A stretch of DNA of 64,000 nucleotides, taken from Toxotes chatareus. Its lineage: Eukaryota > Chordata > Actinopteri > Toxotidae. The translations under genes and the position numbers were made by a program. The notes beneath the pieces were generated by a model that was given only the letters and a program-made list of their open reading frames with translations, had not been told where the DNA came from and made no database searches. This document shows positions 16,395 through 30,300 of this stretch, one piece after another (position 1 is the first letter of the stretch; each line of letters begins with the position of its first letter). The stretch spans positions 13,809,517-13,873,516 of the forward strand of contig CM028891.1 in the NCBI GenBank assembly GCA_016801885.1. Reading direction: 5' to 3'.

Positions 16395-16650
16395 TGAATC
16401 TAACGATTGATTTCACTATCCATTAATCTGGTGATGAATTCGACTGATTGTTTTGTCGACAAAATGTTAGGAAATAGTGAAGAAGGACCAGTGCTATTTT
16501 CCAGAGCTCAAGATGGCATCTTTAGATGTTCTGTCTGAGTCACAGTCCCAAATGCAAAGATGGTGGAGTATAAAACTGAGAAAAAGCAGCAAATCCTCAT
16601 TTTTGTTTACCAAATGACTTAAATTATTAATTGATTATCAAAGTTCTTTC
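16395..16650 (-). mobile_element. Teleost 'TTAATCGA' interspersed repeat, copy 1
   Basis: In reverse orientation this carries the recognisable phrases of a high-copy fish element: AAAAAGCAGCAAATCCTCAT (reverse of 'GAGGATTTGCTGCTTTT') and flanking GATTGATTTCACTATC / TAATTGATTATCAAAG ends related to GATTAATCGA terminal motifs. No transposase is encoded. It is probably a non-autonomous DNA element; class not certain. Confidence 0.6.
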
Positions 16651-18744
16651 AGCCGCAGAGGTAAGAGCCAGTTATTCTAACAGAAGTACTCTTCTGTAGC
16701 TTATGAGGAGGAGGTTTGAGCACTAAATCGGATGTTAGAAAAAACATAAAGAAACATAAAACACAGCAACAAGAGACGTAGCAGTCGACAGTCTTTTGAG
16801 AGACATAGTTTACAGTTGTTGGACAAAGTAGATGTGCATGTGTTTTTACAGTGTTCACTTCTTGGTATGAAAATCACGTCGGTGGAGTCGCAGTGAGGAA
16901 AGATCCAAAGATCTGTTCAGATTCAGTTCCTCGAGTGAGGACAGGAATTTTTTATTTTCTGCGTTGCTGCGATTACATCAGCTCTTAGCTTGTCTCATAC
17001 TTGAAGTCTTGTGAGACCTTTCACTCCTCGCTGGAGCTCTTTTGCAGTAAAAGTTGTGTATGTTAGAGTGTATCTTAGAGATCTGTGTGTTTTCCAGACA
17101 AACTTAGACCGAGCCAAACTCCACTGCTTCACCACAGCGACTGCACACATACTTTTCAGATACTTTAGAGGCCCAGGAATACATGGAGGTCTGCTGTTAT
17201 GTAATCTGTGTTTTTCAGGGTTGGAAGCTGGAATAGATTAAAGCAGTTGATACTCCTGAAGACAAAACTGTAGGTGCTTGCCAGTTAAGACTTTTCTCTG
17301 TGTCTGTGTCTCATTTTACAGCATCATTATTATCACATGACATCACTTTCCAATTTGGGAGTACGCCGCCTCGTTTGTACATTTGCATTCTCTGTTTCTG
17401 TCTCCGAGCTGTCAGCGTGTTTTTATTTGCGGTGATGAGTTTGTGTTTGGCTGCCAGCCTCTTGCCTGCACAGTGTTTTCAGCGTGAGACATTTTGCCAT
17501 GTGAGAGTGTTTAGGAATACGTTGCTGAGAAATGAGACACGTGTGCGCTGCGGACGCAACATCACCAAATACTTAACATCAAACTGAAGCCTGAATTCTC
17601 CACTCTCTGTGTAAGGACATGCGCTATGACAAACGCTGGAGCTGTTGTGCACATTTTTCAAAAGTGGTTAAAACCTTTTATTGTGAATACGAGTTGCATT
17701 AGCCTGTAGCTTCAGGCAGTTTCCCATGGGAATGGCTGACTGCACTGTCAAGTTCCAGACACCAAGGACATAAATACTGATTCTGTTAGTTCATCTTCTG
17801 AATGAAAAAGATCTCATTCCACATATGTACTATTTTCATTTTGTTAAAGCTATGAATTCCTAACCGTTTTAGCTTGTGGGTGGTGTGCATTAGTGCTCAT
17901 CTTTCTTAGAACTTCACTGTTTCTTACAGATCTGTACCTCAGATCTGACTTAAATGTTCATTTTTGGCTTATGTGCTTCATGGAGCCTCAGACAGAGACC
18001 ATTTGGAGCAGTGCAGTGTGGAGCTCACAGAAATGTGTGGATGTTATCTAACAGTATTGGTCCCTCTGGTGAATGATGTCATTGGCTAACTTCATATGCT
18101 TTTAAAATCTAGGTGTATAGTTTAGTCTTGACCGCTGTAATCTCATGACAGGTCTTTCTAATGAGCCTTTTTTTTTTTTTTTTCTTTTTTTTGGTTGCAC
18201 AAATCAACTTTTCAAGCTGCTGTTCCTTCCACATTCAGATGGAGCACTGATGTAAAGGAAAAAAAATATTGTAGCCCGGTCAGCCTTTTTTCTCTTTGCA
18301 TGCAGGGGACATTAGTGCATGGGAGAGAGTGGAGAGCATTGTTATGAGCTATATTGTAACAACGAATCCTCATCAAAGCAGGACGCACTGGCTGGATTAG
18401 AACTAATTCTCCCAAAGGAGCTTCCTCTCAGCGTGATGTACATAGACCTCCACACAGGAGGCCAAGAAGAGGGCACGCTGCTGAGGCCAAGTCTTGGAGG
18501 AGGAGAGGACTGCTGCAGTTGTGTACTGGCTTTACAGGCACAGACGATGCACATGTATATCGAAAGAAATTCAAATCTTGATGTAATTAACTTTGGTATT
18601 TGGCTGTAGCAGAGTTTATTCACATGATAACCACACACACATGTATATGCATTTAAAGCATATAAAGCGAGGAATCTCTGGAATCTCGGACAGTGTATAA
18701 GCATGTTCATTTGTACTAAGCAGTAGGACATGGCTGGGATGTTT
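16651..18744. other. Non-coding, no gene seen
   Basis: No supported gene. A possible small exon at 17219-17273 has a fair acceptor (GTGTTTTTCAG) but a weak donor (GTGCTT), so I do not call it. T-rich runs lie at 18169-18192. Confidence 0.5.
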
Positions 18745-18985
18745 AATGCTGAAGTGATTGGTGGATTCATTGATTAGTTTGATTGACACTTCTAAATTAT
18801 TTTTGCTTCTTTTTAAAGGGAGATTTTGCTTTGTAAGTAGAACATCTTTGTGTTTTGGATTGGTTGTCAGACAAAACAAGCAGTTTACCAACTTATGCTC
18901 TGGAAGATTCAGATTGGATTTTTTCCTGTATTTTCTGGCATTTTATACATTAAATTATTTATTAATAATGTAAATAATTATGACT
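18745..18985 (+). mobile_element. Teleost 'TTAATCGA' interspersed repeat, copy 2
   Basis: Contains TTTTGGATTGGTTGTCAGAC followed by AAAACAAGCAGTTT and TTTTCTGGCATTTTATACATT, characteristic internal phrases of the same family as at 16395 and 24050, in forward orientation. The open frames overlapping it are repeat-derived. Confidence 0.65.
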
Positions 18986-21610
18986 TGCAGCTTTACACGT
19001 AGCTATTGAAGGACAAACTGTTTGGAATCTTGTGTAAATTGGTTCATTAACATTGACTGGCTTGGTGCCTGAGCTTTGATTGATGACCCTGGCTGCAGAG
19101 CTGTGACCTGCATACCAAAAATACCAGAAATGTGACATGTGAACGCTGACTTACGTTGGCATTTTGGGACTAAATGTGAGACGATGTGTCTCTTATGTTT
19201 ACCAGCTGTCTCACAGAGCTGTAGTAGTAATATATGCTGTAGTGTTGAGTTTAAAGGCACATACACTTTACATCAAAAGTGGAAGGACCTACTGTACATG
19301 TTAAAGAGGAACGACCCTCAATAGAAAAGCTGTCCAAGGACCCACCAGTCAGTGTTCATGCTCATTAACATCTCCCTCCAGAAATGGGAATTAAAGACAC
19401 AGTATTTCAGTCAGTCACACTGATGATGTCCAACCTTGAGTTGCCCCATTAGCAGTGAATGAAGTGGATGTCATCTAACCTTCACTAAGCAAACAGAACT
19501 CAGTATTCCGGTAGTTTTAAAATTGAATAAATATGGAGAAAAGAATCCTACCTCATTTCATCTGAACATTTCATTTGAACATGAATATTTGTGCTGCATC
19601 TGTAAAGAAAAATGCAGTACAAACTTGCTTCCATAATAACCAGCTGCTTGTGTCAGCAAACGGCCATTTTCTGGACATGTAAGACTGCAACAACTCTGCA
19701 GCCTCTGCTTTGAGCTGGACCTGGTTGATATTTGTGTTAAAAGAAGAGGATTGAAACAGTGAAATATTGTGAATGTGTCCTGAACAGGTCACAGTGGGAT
19801 GAAAGCAGCATATCCAGTTATTTCTTGAACGCCACCATAAATTTCCCAATCGCTTCGAAGTTAGACAAAATCATTTTTCCACACTGGATCACTTTGTCTC
19901 ATATATTCTGTTCCTTTTCCACTGAAGTTTTGTCACACTTACGCAAACCCATGACGCCACATTTTATGGCTGTACCATTATATAAAATGTGGAAAAATCA
20001 ACACGATGTTTGTCTGATCCGTGTTACTCACAGAATGAATTTCATGGATTTCATCCCATGACATCTTCCTCCCTTTCTGTTTCCTCTGCTCACTACAAGT
20101 AGCCGAGCACAGTTTATGCCACCAAATGACATACTGCTATAAACACACCGAGGAGGTCGGAGTGAACCATCAATCATAAGCGCGAGGAAATGTGATCCTC
20201 AGCTGCTGTCAAACAGTCAGCCCGGGCGGCTCGACAGGTAGATGATGGCACTGAGTGTGACAGTGTTTGGTTGATCACGCCAAACATTCACACACAAACG
20301 GCAGCGTGGAGGGCAACATCAAGGAGGAGGCGAACCCTGTTCTACTTCCCCAGGTTCTCCGGGTGAGATGAGTCACACTCGGCAAACAATGTGTTTGATT
20401 TTGCTGTCAGTTTACTTCAGGCGTGGAGGGAGAGAACAGACGCAAACTGTTTGACTGACCTACATACTGTGTTTATGTGTCCTGCCACTGTGCTAGTGGA
20501 AGGACCTGTGTTTGAAAGGAAGCAAGCCCACACATTTAATAAGCAGGTTTCAAAAATCCATTGTCGAGCTGACAGAGCTGAGTGCGGGACGGATAGACAC
20601 CTTTTGTTTGCCTGCAGCAGTGAAAGGTGAAGCCCACATGCGTTGTGATCATGCTCATGCGTGCCAACCCTATGACGAGTGGTGTGACGTGTTACCTGTA
20701 TTGCCACCTAGACCCCTTTCACGTATGGAAACTGCATTGTCAGTGGCTTTGTGGAGTTCAAACAGGTTCTGTAATGGCTTTTTCCGTCTGGTTCCCAACC
20801 TGGGATGAATCTGAGGTGTCATGGAATGATTATCAGTACAGAAAAATAGAAAAGAGGTTTTTCTAATTGGTGCTTTTTTGTGAAATATTAGGGGGTTTTT
20901 TTCTCTTGCAAACCAAGAACTTGTAATAGCTGGTGGATGTTTTTAGAAAGTCACATTGTTGGTAAAGCCATAAAAGTTTTGTGAATGGGATTAACAATTT
21001 GGATCATCTGCCAGTCCAATTCAGACTTGTGTCAGCTTTTTGTCCAATCTTGTCCAACTGCAGCACAACTAACGGAAAAGTAACAGGAGCTGCTTCAAGA
21101 CACAAGATAAACATATAAAATTCTCAACACACCTAGTCTTAAGAATGAAGTGCATGTCTGAAAGGGGACTGGAGTCAATACGGATGCTTTCGTCAGTTGC
21201 AGACAAATCCTGCTTTATCAGTTGCAAAGAGAAGCAGGCAGTTCAACGCAGGATCACGTTTTGCGAGCGGAGTTCACCGTGCAGTTTAATGATCGTTAAA
21301 GCACCGTTAATGAAATATTAATGGTGTCGTGTCAGTGCCAACTCTCTCCATCACCTGCTCATCAGGGGTTGGAGGTCAGACTGTTGTCTGTCTGGTAGAA
21401 TTCATTAGACTGATTAAAAGCCCCTGCAAAATGTTAATGTAGTTTTATGCCTGGAGTGAGATTGGCCTATGGTAGTATTCACCAAATGAGGAGCTATTTG
21501 AGTGGAGAGGTGAGATCATCAGGTTGCAGCGCCAGGTTGTTCCGTCTTTAGGTGGAAACAGCTTCCTCACATTCCCTCTCTGTCTTCCCCCGTTGGTGTG
21601 TTATTTAAAG
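18986..21610. other. Non-coding with possible enhancer blocks
   Basis: No gene recognised. Two sub-blocks look unlike neutral AT-rich DNA. One is 20150-20380, with CATCAATCATAAGCGCGAGG and a TTGATCACGCCAAAC string. The other is 21240-21460, with homeodomain-like GTTAATGAAATATTAATGG. Both are balanced in base content and repeat-free, typical of conserved non-coding elements. This is judged by eye only. Confidence 0.35.
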
Positions 21611-21838
21611 CGGCTGGTGGGAAAGCGTGAAAGCTGCCGGCCTCCAGAAGAAGCCACCAGAGGCACGCCTACGGCTGTCGTACACTGTGTTTAGGTGTCA
21701 CAGGACATCCTCTGACACCTGGTCCCCACTAAATACAGCTTGTTCAGACGGCCTTGGGTTGTCACTCAGGAGCTCCACACCTACACCAGTCAGAGTAATG
21801 CATTTCCCTCATGGCAGGAAAGACACATTAAGATGGAG
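21611..21838 (+). ncRNA. Candidate exon of a plus-strand lncRNA (228 nt)
   Basis: A pyrimidine-rich acceptor region (CCCTCTCTGTCTTCCCCC... TTTAAAG) ends at 21610, and the block closes with a strong donor ATGGAG|GTAAGAGG at 21838/21839. The interior is GC-balanced in an AT-rich setting and has an open frame of 71 codons (21627-21842) that reads through the donor and shows no known domain. It could belong to the transcript starting near 15 kb. The acceptor is only moderate because 14 bases of purine-containing sequence separate the tract from the AG. Confidence 0.25.
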
Positions 21839-24049
21839 GTAAGAGGAGGATACGGAGGTTTGTGTTTACAGTGACATTTAAATGTTTTGGTTTTACTATC
21901 TGCCTTCAAATGAAATGACCACGCTGATTCGATTTTGTGGTATTTTGGAGTGCATTCACTTCACACTTCAGAGAGCTCAGCCGTCGTTCTTTGGGTCTGA
22001 TGGGGAGGCTCGGGCGCACTGATCCCCTCCCTTTTGATGTGCTGACTGTCCGTCCCTGGGGTGGTTTTGATTGCCTCTTTACTCCCCCTCCTATGTAAGT
22101 TAATAGGAGCCAGCCTGCCATCTGGGGGAATTGATACCTCTGCTGAATCATACTATTAAAGTGCTCCTCCATCTTTCTTTCCACTGTGTCTGCCCACACC
22201 CTCTCAACCCTCTCACCCTTCTCACCCCTCCCCTCTCTTTTTTTTTTTCTGACGCTGGGCTGAGGGGAAAGGTCTTATCTTACTGCTAGAGATGCAGGAG
22301 ACATGTTTGCCAACTCGGGCTAAGGCTGTGTTCACAGTGAAATCATCAGCTACAAAATCGCAAAGGGGCTGCGTTGGTGTTGCTACAGGTACTGGTGAGA
22401 GGAAATCTGAACAAGGAATATTTTGAAGAAAACCTCTATGAGTTACCTGATGCCAAAACTCTACATGGCAGTTCGAAGCAGTATAAGACAGGATTTTACA
22501 CTGGGAAGTCGGGGGAAGTCATAGCGAGCTAACAGAAGAAATATGACATTTACACAGAAAAATATTCTTCCAGGAATATCTGCCTGTGAGTATTTGATTG
22601 GTGCACTGTGGTTAAACTTCAATATACTGAACAGGCAAGACTAAGTCCTTTTGCCAGAACCCAATCCACCCATACCCCTTCTTTGTTAGTCTCACTGAAA
22701 TGAATGGGTGAATTATGCTGAAATTTTTTTAAGTGCAAAAACCAAATAGAGAAGCTGAGAACCTGTAGGATAATTTTTGCTGACCAGGATAAATGTCAGC
22801 TCCCGATTCTGTTACTTCACACATCCATATATTTAAAGAGCCATATATACATCGCTGCTGTGCTATGGAAGCACTACTTAAGTTGTCTCTTGATGAGAAC
22901 ATTTCAGTAAAGTCCATATCAGCATAATATGGCTTATTTTTAATTAACAATCTGAGCTGTAACAATAAACACAATCACAGTCAAAGTCAAATCTAAATTT
23001 AGGGTCAGATGTTTCAGAAAGTCGAGTGAAGCTGAAGTCATTTGGTCGCTCAGCACTAAAGCAGCGCCCAAAACAAATGTTTATTTATTGGGGGATTAAT
23101 GGCAGCTCATAAATTATTATTATCTCCTGTGTCACTTTTTGCAGTTATTCTTGGAGGACAGTTGTGAAAACATCGATAGTGACAACAGGGGAGCAGAAGC
23201 GGCAGCTAGCTGACACCTCCAGCCTCTAATGGAGATGCAGTGTGAAGCAGAGGAGGAGAGTTTGTGCCACTGCTGACTTGTCACTGGGAGCTCAGCAGGC
23301 TCATCCTGGTCCTGATTAATGGAGCTGTCTGCTGGGCCTCGCAGGGGGAAGAGCAGGGCTGTTTTCCCATTCACTGAAGCCCCCGTTTATTTGCCCACAA
23401 CAGATGGGCCCCCCGGGGCCCCTGGCTCGTTTACACCTCCTCTGCCTTATGCGCTCAGCTTCCTTCATCTTAATCAGTGAACAGGTTCCTGAGCAGAGCC
23501 ACCTGACCTACCGGTGACCTTTGTGACTCGTCCACCTTCACAAAGTTACGAGATACTCTAAAAACAACGGCTCATTACTCCGGCGGCGTCCTCCCTTTTT
23601 TGTCTTCACTCTGCTGGAGGAAACAGATCTAATGGTGCCAGCACATAAGATTTTTGTGCAGTGTGTTGCTATTCAGGCATTCAGATGTTTTAACAGTTAT
23701 ATCTATGCAGAAGTTATATTTATGTTGCCATCTTACAGTTTTTCTGCTACAGTAATAAGCAGCATTAGTCTACATCTCGCTCATGCCTCCCCCAAAGGGC
23801 ATCATTTTTTCATGAATTATATATACATACATATTTATTAGTTTATATAACATATATGTTTTTAATATTTTGGGGCATTTTATGTCTTTATTAGACAGAA
23901 GACTGTAGAGAGCTGACAGAAAATGAGGAGAGAGAGAGATAAGAAGTGAGGGTTGTAGCACCTTAAACGTCTCGGCCATTAAGACATTCCTAAAGGGCAC
24001 TCTTGACATAGTTGAAGAGTCGTGTCTCACTATATCCATATTGTGTTGA
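21839..24049. other. Non-coding with possible enhancer block 23060-23560
   Basis: No gene recognised. From 23060 to 23560 the sequence is GC-balanced and dense in apparent binding motifs, including TTTATTTATTGGGGGATTAA and GGCCCCCCGGGGCCCC (near 23407-23422, an almost perfect GC palindrome). Confidence 0.35.
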
Positions 24050-24315
24050 AATTATTAGGCTGATTAGCTGATCAACAGAAAATAAATCAGCAGCAATTTT
24101 GCTAACTGGCTAATCGTTTCAGTAGTTTATTAAATAAAATGCAGCATTTGCTGTTTTAGCTTTTTCTCTTTCTTATATCCCTGCGTTCATAGATTCACAT
24201 TGTTTGTTGTGTCCAACCAAGAAACTATATTTACGTTTGAGAAACTGAAACCAGAGAATTTTAGAAAGAGAATTACTTGGATTATTAATTAGTTCATTAT
24301 CACTAGTTGCTTTAA
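24050..24315 (+). mobile_element. Teleost 'TTAATCGA' interspersed repeat, copy 3
   Basis: Contains GATCAACAGAAAATAAATCA, GCAGCAATTTTGCTAACTGG and CTAATCGTTTCAGTAGTTTA, and ends with TTATTAATTAGTTCATTATC. These are hallmark phrases of the same fish element as at 16395 and 18745, forward orientation, diverged. Confidence 0.65.
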
Positions 24316-27300
24316 CTTAAGTGAAAATAGTCAGCTGCAGCTCTACAGAGTCTGTATGGGCATCACACTGTGTAAACCTGTTAGCTCTTCCCACCATATA
24401 TAGATAAAATATGTTTAATCTGTTCAATCTATTGACCAACACTTCTGCAGAGGATTAGATCTCAGGAGCCTGTCGCACAGTGACAGCGTAGGGTCACAAA
24501 CATACTCTTAGTTGGATGTGATCGATCAAAACGCTTTAGAAGTAGAAGTAAAACAGCCAATTAAACATTTTTTGGTTCCAACCATTCAGCTCTCAGTCAC
24601 AGTTTTCAGTGCATTCAGTGTTTTTTGTGTGCCAAATTTTTTTTTTTTTTGTTTGTTTGAATAAAATTATGCATTTGTACTTGTAAATCTAATCACCAGG
24701 TTCTGCCAAATGAGACAAATGCAGCACCAGACTGAAAACTGCCTCGTCCCGGCAGCGTCTGTGCTCTGCCATGTCTCATGAGCCTTTCATTCACACAGCA
24801 GATTGTCTTTGTTTGTCTGAGATTTATGATAAATTCTACATCTTGGATGAGGGAGACAGTTTCAAAACTCCCGGTTAATTGTTACTAATGCACAAATCGA
24901 GTCCTTTGTTTAACCTTCAAATTTCTGAGAGTTGAACACGTCTTATCCTCTTCTCTTCTCTGTGGTGACATTGGACATTGTTTCCTCTTCCTGCTGATGG
25001 CTGTTGTTCTTTTCACTATCAGGGAGAAGCAGGACGGGACTTTTTCAGTTGCTGCTGATTCACTGCAGATTAGATTGCTGTCCCCAAGTGTGAGATTGCT
25101 TGGTTTCACTTTAACATCACATGAAGTGTTCATAGTATGGGCTATAATGCAGGCCATTATATGTGGCTGTTTTACCATACAATGTCAAGAAAAGGCTCTT
25201 TGAACTCTTACAACTAATTCTGATTTGCAAGTTATAACTCTGTCCATTAATACAAGTCTGTGTCCAAAGCATTTTTGACTGATTTAGTAAAAACCCAGAC
25301 AGCTGACATTTGTTTCTTGATCACATTTAGTAATAGCTTCCTTCCTCAGATTATTTTCGCTGGAAGTTGAACTCTTGCTCCTCTCTTTCTGACACAGGCA
25401 GTTTTTCGACTTAGTGTGGAATAAAACAGATGCTTCATTTGGGAGAATTAGCAGGGTCTCCAAATGTAAACTGATTATGGATTAAGAATAAGAGAGTGGG
25501 GTCAGTCCTGCTCTCAACAGCTCTTTCCCTCCAGTGTTTCACTTTCCTTCGTCCTTGCTGTCTTGCCGCCATTTTTCCTGTAGCACAGGACTGAATTATT
25601 ACCAAAACCATGTTCGCAGCCCTTTTGGCTCAGCAAGACTTTATACTGCCAGTTTATCCGACTGAAAAATGTGAAAGGGGCCAGTTTTGGTTGCTTTATT
25701 ACAGAAGGAAGCAGCTTAAAGGCTTCGAATCCAGCAGATTTTCACACCTCTGAAACTGCCATTTGGCATCTGCTAAATACAGGTGACTGGATTAATTGGC
25801 TGTTCAGCCCCGCCCCCTTAGTTCCTGTTGCTGTGGCTTGTGTTTTCTCTCAAGCAGTTTGGTTAAGGCTGTTGAAACACGGGGTATTGGTCAAACAAAC
25901 ACTTTGGGTTTCAAGTCACTGTGAACTTTTTCTGTATTATATCAGACATGATCTTTAATCGCTAGATACATGGTACTGTACAAAAAGACTGATGCTATAT
26001 TGAAAGTTACACGTTCCAGACACGAAAATCAATAAACAGCATTGTTCTTTTAAAGCTCAACAATCCTAGTATTATAAATATGAGTATAATGTGAGATGTT
26101 ACAAGAGAAAAGGCTTTCAGGATGTGGATTAACCAACATGTTTGGCAAACATAATGCTGTTTTATAGTTTGGCATTGGTTGCTGGGGTGTGAATTATGTA
26201 ATCTCTAATCTGACAGAGTATGAAATGCTCCATGGATGTAACGCTTGGTTGGGTTACTACTGTCAGCTGGACATGCTAGTGTTTGCAGCTAACGTTAGAG
26301 CATGTGACCACTGTTTAATGTCTTTACACTTCACTTGTGTTTTAGCTTTTTGAAAAGTTCTACTAAAACCTCCACCACCCTCCGTACTCTACATATGGAT
26401 CATCGCTTTTACTACAGCTACAAGCTTTTCGTGTGTAGTTACTCCTGCTATGCTATTGATTGGTCAACAGCTGTTTGGAGGAGGGGTTTATCAAACGGTC
26501 AGTCAAGAAAAAAAAAAAAAAAAAAAAAACTCGCCAGTACAGGCCTTTGTACGGCCCATTCTTTTGTGATGCTGAATGGTATGCCCACAGCTGATCAGAT
26601 GGCTTGTTTTCTTTGTCAGTAATGCCCTCACATGGTATCCCAGCCCACCTCCGTTTAATCTCTTTGGGACCTGAGCCAACTCTAAATGCACAGATCGCCT
26701 CTTTTCACAGAGACAGCAGTGTCAGCAGGGCTGTGCTTCTCCACTGAGCCCCCTGAGCAGACCCCTGGGTCACTGTCTCCCATGCCCTGAAAAGGAGGTT
26801 GAACCTGTGGGACCGGAGCTGTAAAGCGGCCTGGTACTCATCAGCTGCTGGAGGTGTTTTGTCTAAAGCTTTTTCATTCATTTACTCTGCTGTGTGAGTG
26901 TGCCTTTAACATTAAACAAGCAAGGGCCAAAGTGTAAATATTTAGCCTTCCATGTTTGAGAGAGTTCAAAGGCGGCTGAAGAAATGAATGGGAGACATGC
27001 TCCAACTTCTGCAACCCAGATAAAAGAAGCTGAATTAAATGTCCACAAAGAAACTTAACAGCTAAACCTACAGTTTCATTGTGAAGGGGCAGCAATTAAT
27101 CACAAACTCCTCTTTCCCAGAGTTTCCCACCACAGTTGCTGATTAATGCGGTTCCTCAAATTTAAGCACCCCTGTCCTGTAAAGCTAGGTTAGTTATTGG
27201 TTATTTCTCAAAATGACAAACATTCTGGGATGTGTAACAGGAAAGGTTACGAGGGTGTGGGGGCGCAGGGCGTCAGGCCGTGTCTGAGGGCTACGAAAGG

Positions 27301-30300
27301 TCATTGTAGGCACGAGCATGTTGCTAGAAACGCAGACTGGTTTCCGCTGTCCAGACGGGTGCGGTGAAAAAGGTCGTGACCCTTTTAAAGAATTGGAGCT
27401 GTGTGAAATGAACCATTAATGTTGTACAGTTAGACCTCCTCATTTTGGCTCCTTTTCTAAATTTGAAAATCCCACGACTGTACACAACATTTTTCTTTAT
27501 ATTTTTTTATGTTTTTCCCTCGGTATGTTTAATGTGGGTGAGCAGAGTTTGATATTGATATGTAAATAAGATCTTTCCTCTTCTGGGACTTCATTTGTCA
27601 TATGTCACATCTGTATCTTTCAAGTGCATGCCTAGACTGTTTCTGTTTCATTACCTTTTCTTGCTCAGCGTGCAGAGCTTCAGCTGCTGCCTTCTGGGCA
27701 GAAAAACTACATGAAATTCCTTGTGACATTTAGATAAATCAGACATATCTTCATTATCTACAGCATCAGATGGTTCACAGGTGGGTCAACTAGATGGACT
27801 GACATCATGGAAAATGTCAAAGCTGTCAATGAAAAAGAGATGAACTTCAAAGACCAGGAAAGTTCTTACAACAATATTCCCTGAAGTTTGAAGTCTTCTT
27901 AAAACAGACAGTAAATTTTGAGGAGTTTTACATAACTTCTCTGCATCCGTTAGGATGAAATTAGGATCCAAGATGTGGAAAGACCCAAAATTAAATTGTT
28001 CAGCTTGATTTTCTGAGAATGATAATGGTGTCATTCTTACAACAGGAAATAAACACTCTTCCATCAGAATGCTAATGTGAGGCCTGGTTGTTCCTTTATT
28101 GGATTTGTGAGGGATGTTTCTTAATGACTGGAAGTGAGGATGAAAGAAGAATAAACAAGCTGAAATTCCATGAATCACTGAGAACAGTGAGCGTGACCAC
28201 TCCATAGGAATCATATGCCTCTCCTAACTATTTATACTGTGTCATTCAAATATTTTAAAAAATGCACTAATTCTCAGAGGAAGTCAGTAAAACATTGCAC
28301 GCTGAGGTTTATCAGAGGTTTATCTAGTTAGTGTATGACCCAGTGTGACCTCCAACTGACCCAGAATTGGTCTTTTAGCTTGAAAGAGGGCTGTGTGATA
28401 TTATAATAGGGAATAGAAACAAATTTTTTGGAAGTGTCCAATAAATCCGACTGAGATTAACAATGGAGAAGTGCTGAAGAGTGCTTTAAGTTGTTTCTAT
28501 GGACGTTCTGATACATTTTTTTTCTTTGTAAAATTGGAATTCATTGCAACTAAAGCCAAGGTGATCACAGTCTCTGGTCATTAGTGTTTAGATAAATTTA
28601 GTCTGGAGTTTCACCTCAAGAATAATTTTCATTATATTTCCACAGAGGCTTGGGGAAAAAAGTACTGGGAAGTTGTTTTCAAAGGAAAGAACAAACTAGT
28701 ATCTCAGAGTGTTCATACTTATTCTGAATAATGCTGGAGCTGTCGAATAGCGTGGAAATTAAATGGGGATCAGGAAAATGATTTATGTTAGGAAATCCCA
28801 AACAACAAAACAAGCATTCATACATTATTCATCTTCTGTAGTCTGTACTGAAATATACCACCGTGGTCACAGTTCCACTTTCATTAGATGCAGCTCATGT
28901 GATATCTTTTATTGAGAAGAATTTGAGAAGTGCAGCGCTCTGAAAATGGACATTAAGGATTTAAATCTCTCAGCCAGTTTCACTGAAGTGGCTGCTGTGT
29001 GTGGAGGACCATGTCAGATATAAGTGTCTTATTGTTTACAGTCTTCCATTCACAAAAATTATGGCTTCAAAACGAGTGAAACGAGCCAAGTTTGTGTCCT
29101 AGTTCTATAATTTGCAGAGGGTTCTTGAAGGAAGATCTGTGTTTTAACCAAGGCCATTTTAGCATCGTAAGTTCTCCAGTCTGAATGCTCCTGTCTCGCT
29201 CCTCTTTGTTCTCGCTCCTTAAGCGAAAAAAAAAAGAAAGAAAAAGGGGTGACCATTCATTCTAGATCTGCACCTGTTGAGTGGAGTGTATGTCTTACCC
29301 ATTTTACGTCTTGAATTTACAGCCCTCAGCTGGAGGGACGACCTTTCACTCGGCCTCTATGGGAGAGCCGCAGCAGCTGTGATGACTTCATGGCCTCCAC
29401 GTGTAAAAGACATCGAGGAGAGGAAGCTCTCGCTGCACCTTGAACCTGATAGCAGCCCAATTTGACATGGTGCTGCCATCAGCTGTTAGCTTCTATCTGA
29501 TTGAACTGTTTTTCAAAGAAATAAAAAGGTGTATTCATTTCTCCTTGTGGTCTCATTTGTATCTATTCATGTGACTCAAAGAGAGGCAGGAAGAAACCAC
29601 TGAAATGCCCCCAGTTCTTCATATGTGTGGTCCTTGGCAACAGAAAATAGACTCTTTTTTTTTATGAGCATAGCAGCTGTGTGAAGAGAAACATTAGCAA
29701 CGCTGACTCATTACAAAGAGTAGCAGAAAAGTCTGAGCCTATTTATTTCTGGTTTGGCAGTGAAAGGAGCATGTAGCACACTTCCACTGGATAACAGCGT
29801 CCCAGTATGAAGCGAAATCTCTGCTTTGTAAATGGATGATTATAGGAAGTGCCCCATTACAGAGACAGCTCTTCTTGCCTGCTGGCTTTCCTCTGGAGCA
29901 GCTGTCGGTCACCGTGTCAGTGGGTAAATCTCTGAAATACAGATTGCTAATGAGCCTGGAGCTCTTGAGGAAGCCCTGGCCCTGAACTCAGCATCAAACT
30001 GTGACGAGGATCCCCTGCTGCATCTGGAGATAGTTTCAGACATCTGAATATTATGTACGTCACATAAAATCTGTAAACGAGAAACTCATCTTGGGATGTC
30101 TGGCTCTGCTGTTTGCTTACAATCTTCTTTCTCGAGCCTCCAGATCTCACTGTGGTGGTCCCACAAACCCAGAACAATCCGGGTCAGACCTTAAATCTCA
30201 CTCCAGGATTGTTTGTGCTGACTGTTGCCCTCATGTTTGTCAGCCACGGTCAAGAGGTTTTTGGGTAATGGGCTTGTTGTCGATGAAAGATGGGTCGCAT

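Noticed and set aside
27786..28214. 142-codon open frame on the minus strand
   Set aside because: No recognisable domain, Phe/Ser-rich as expected from AT-rich DNA, and no promoter, splice or poly(A) context.
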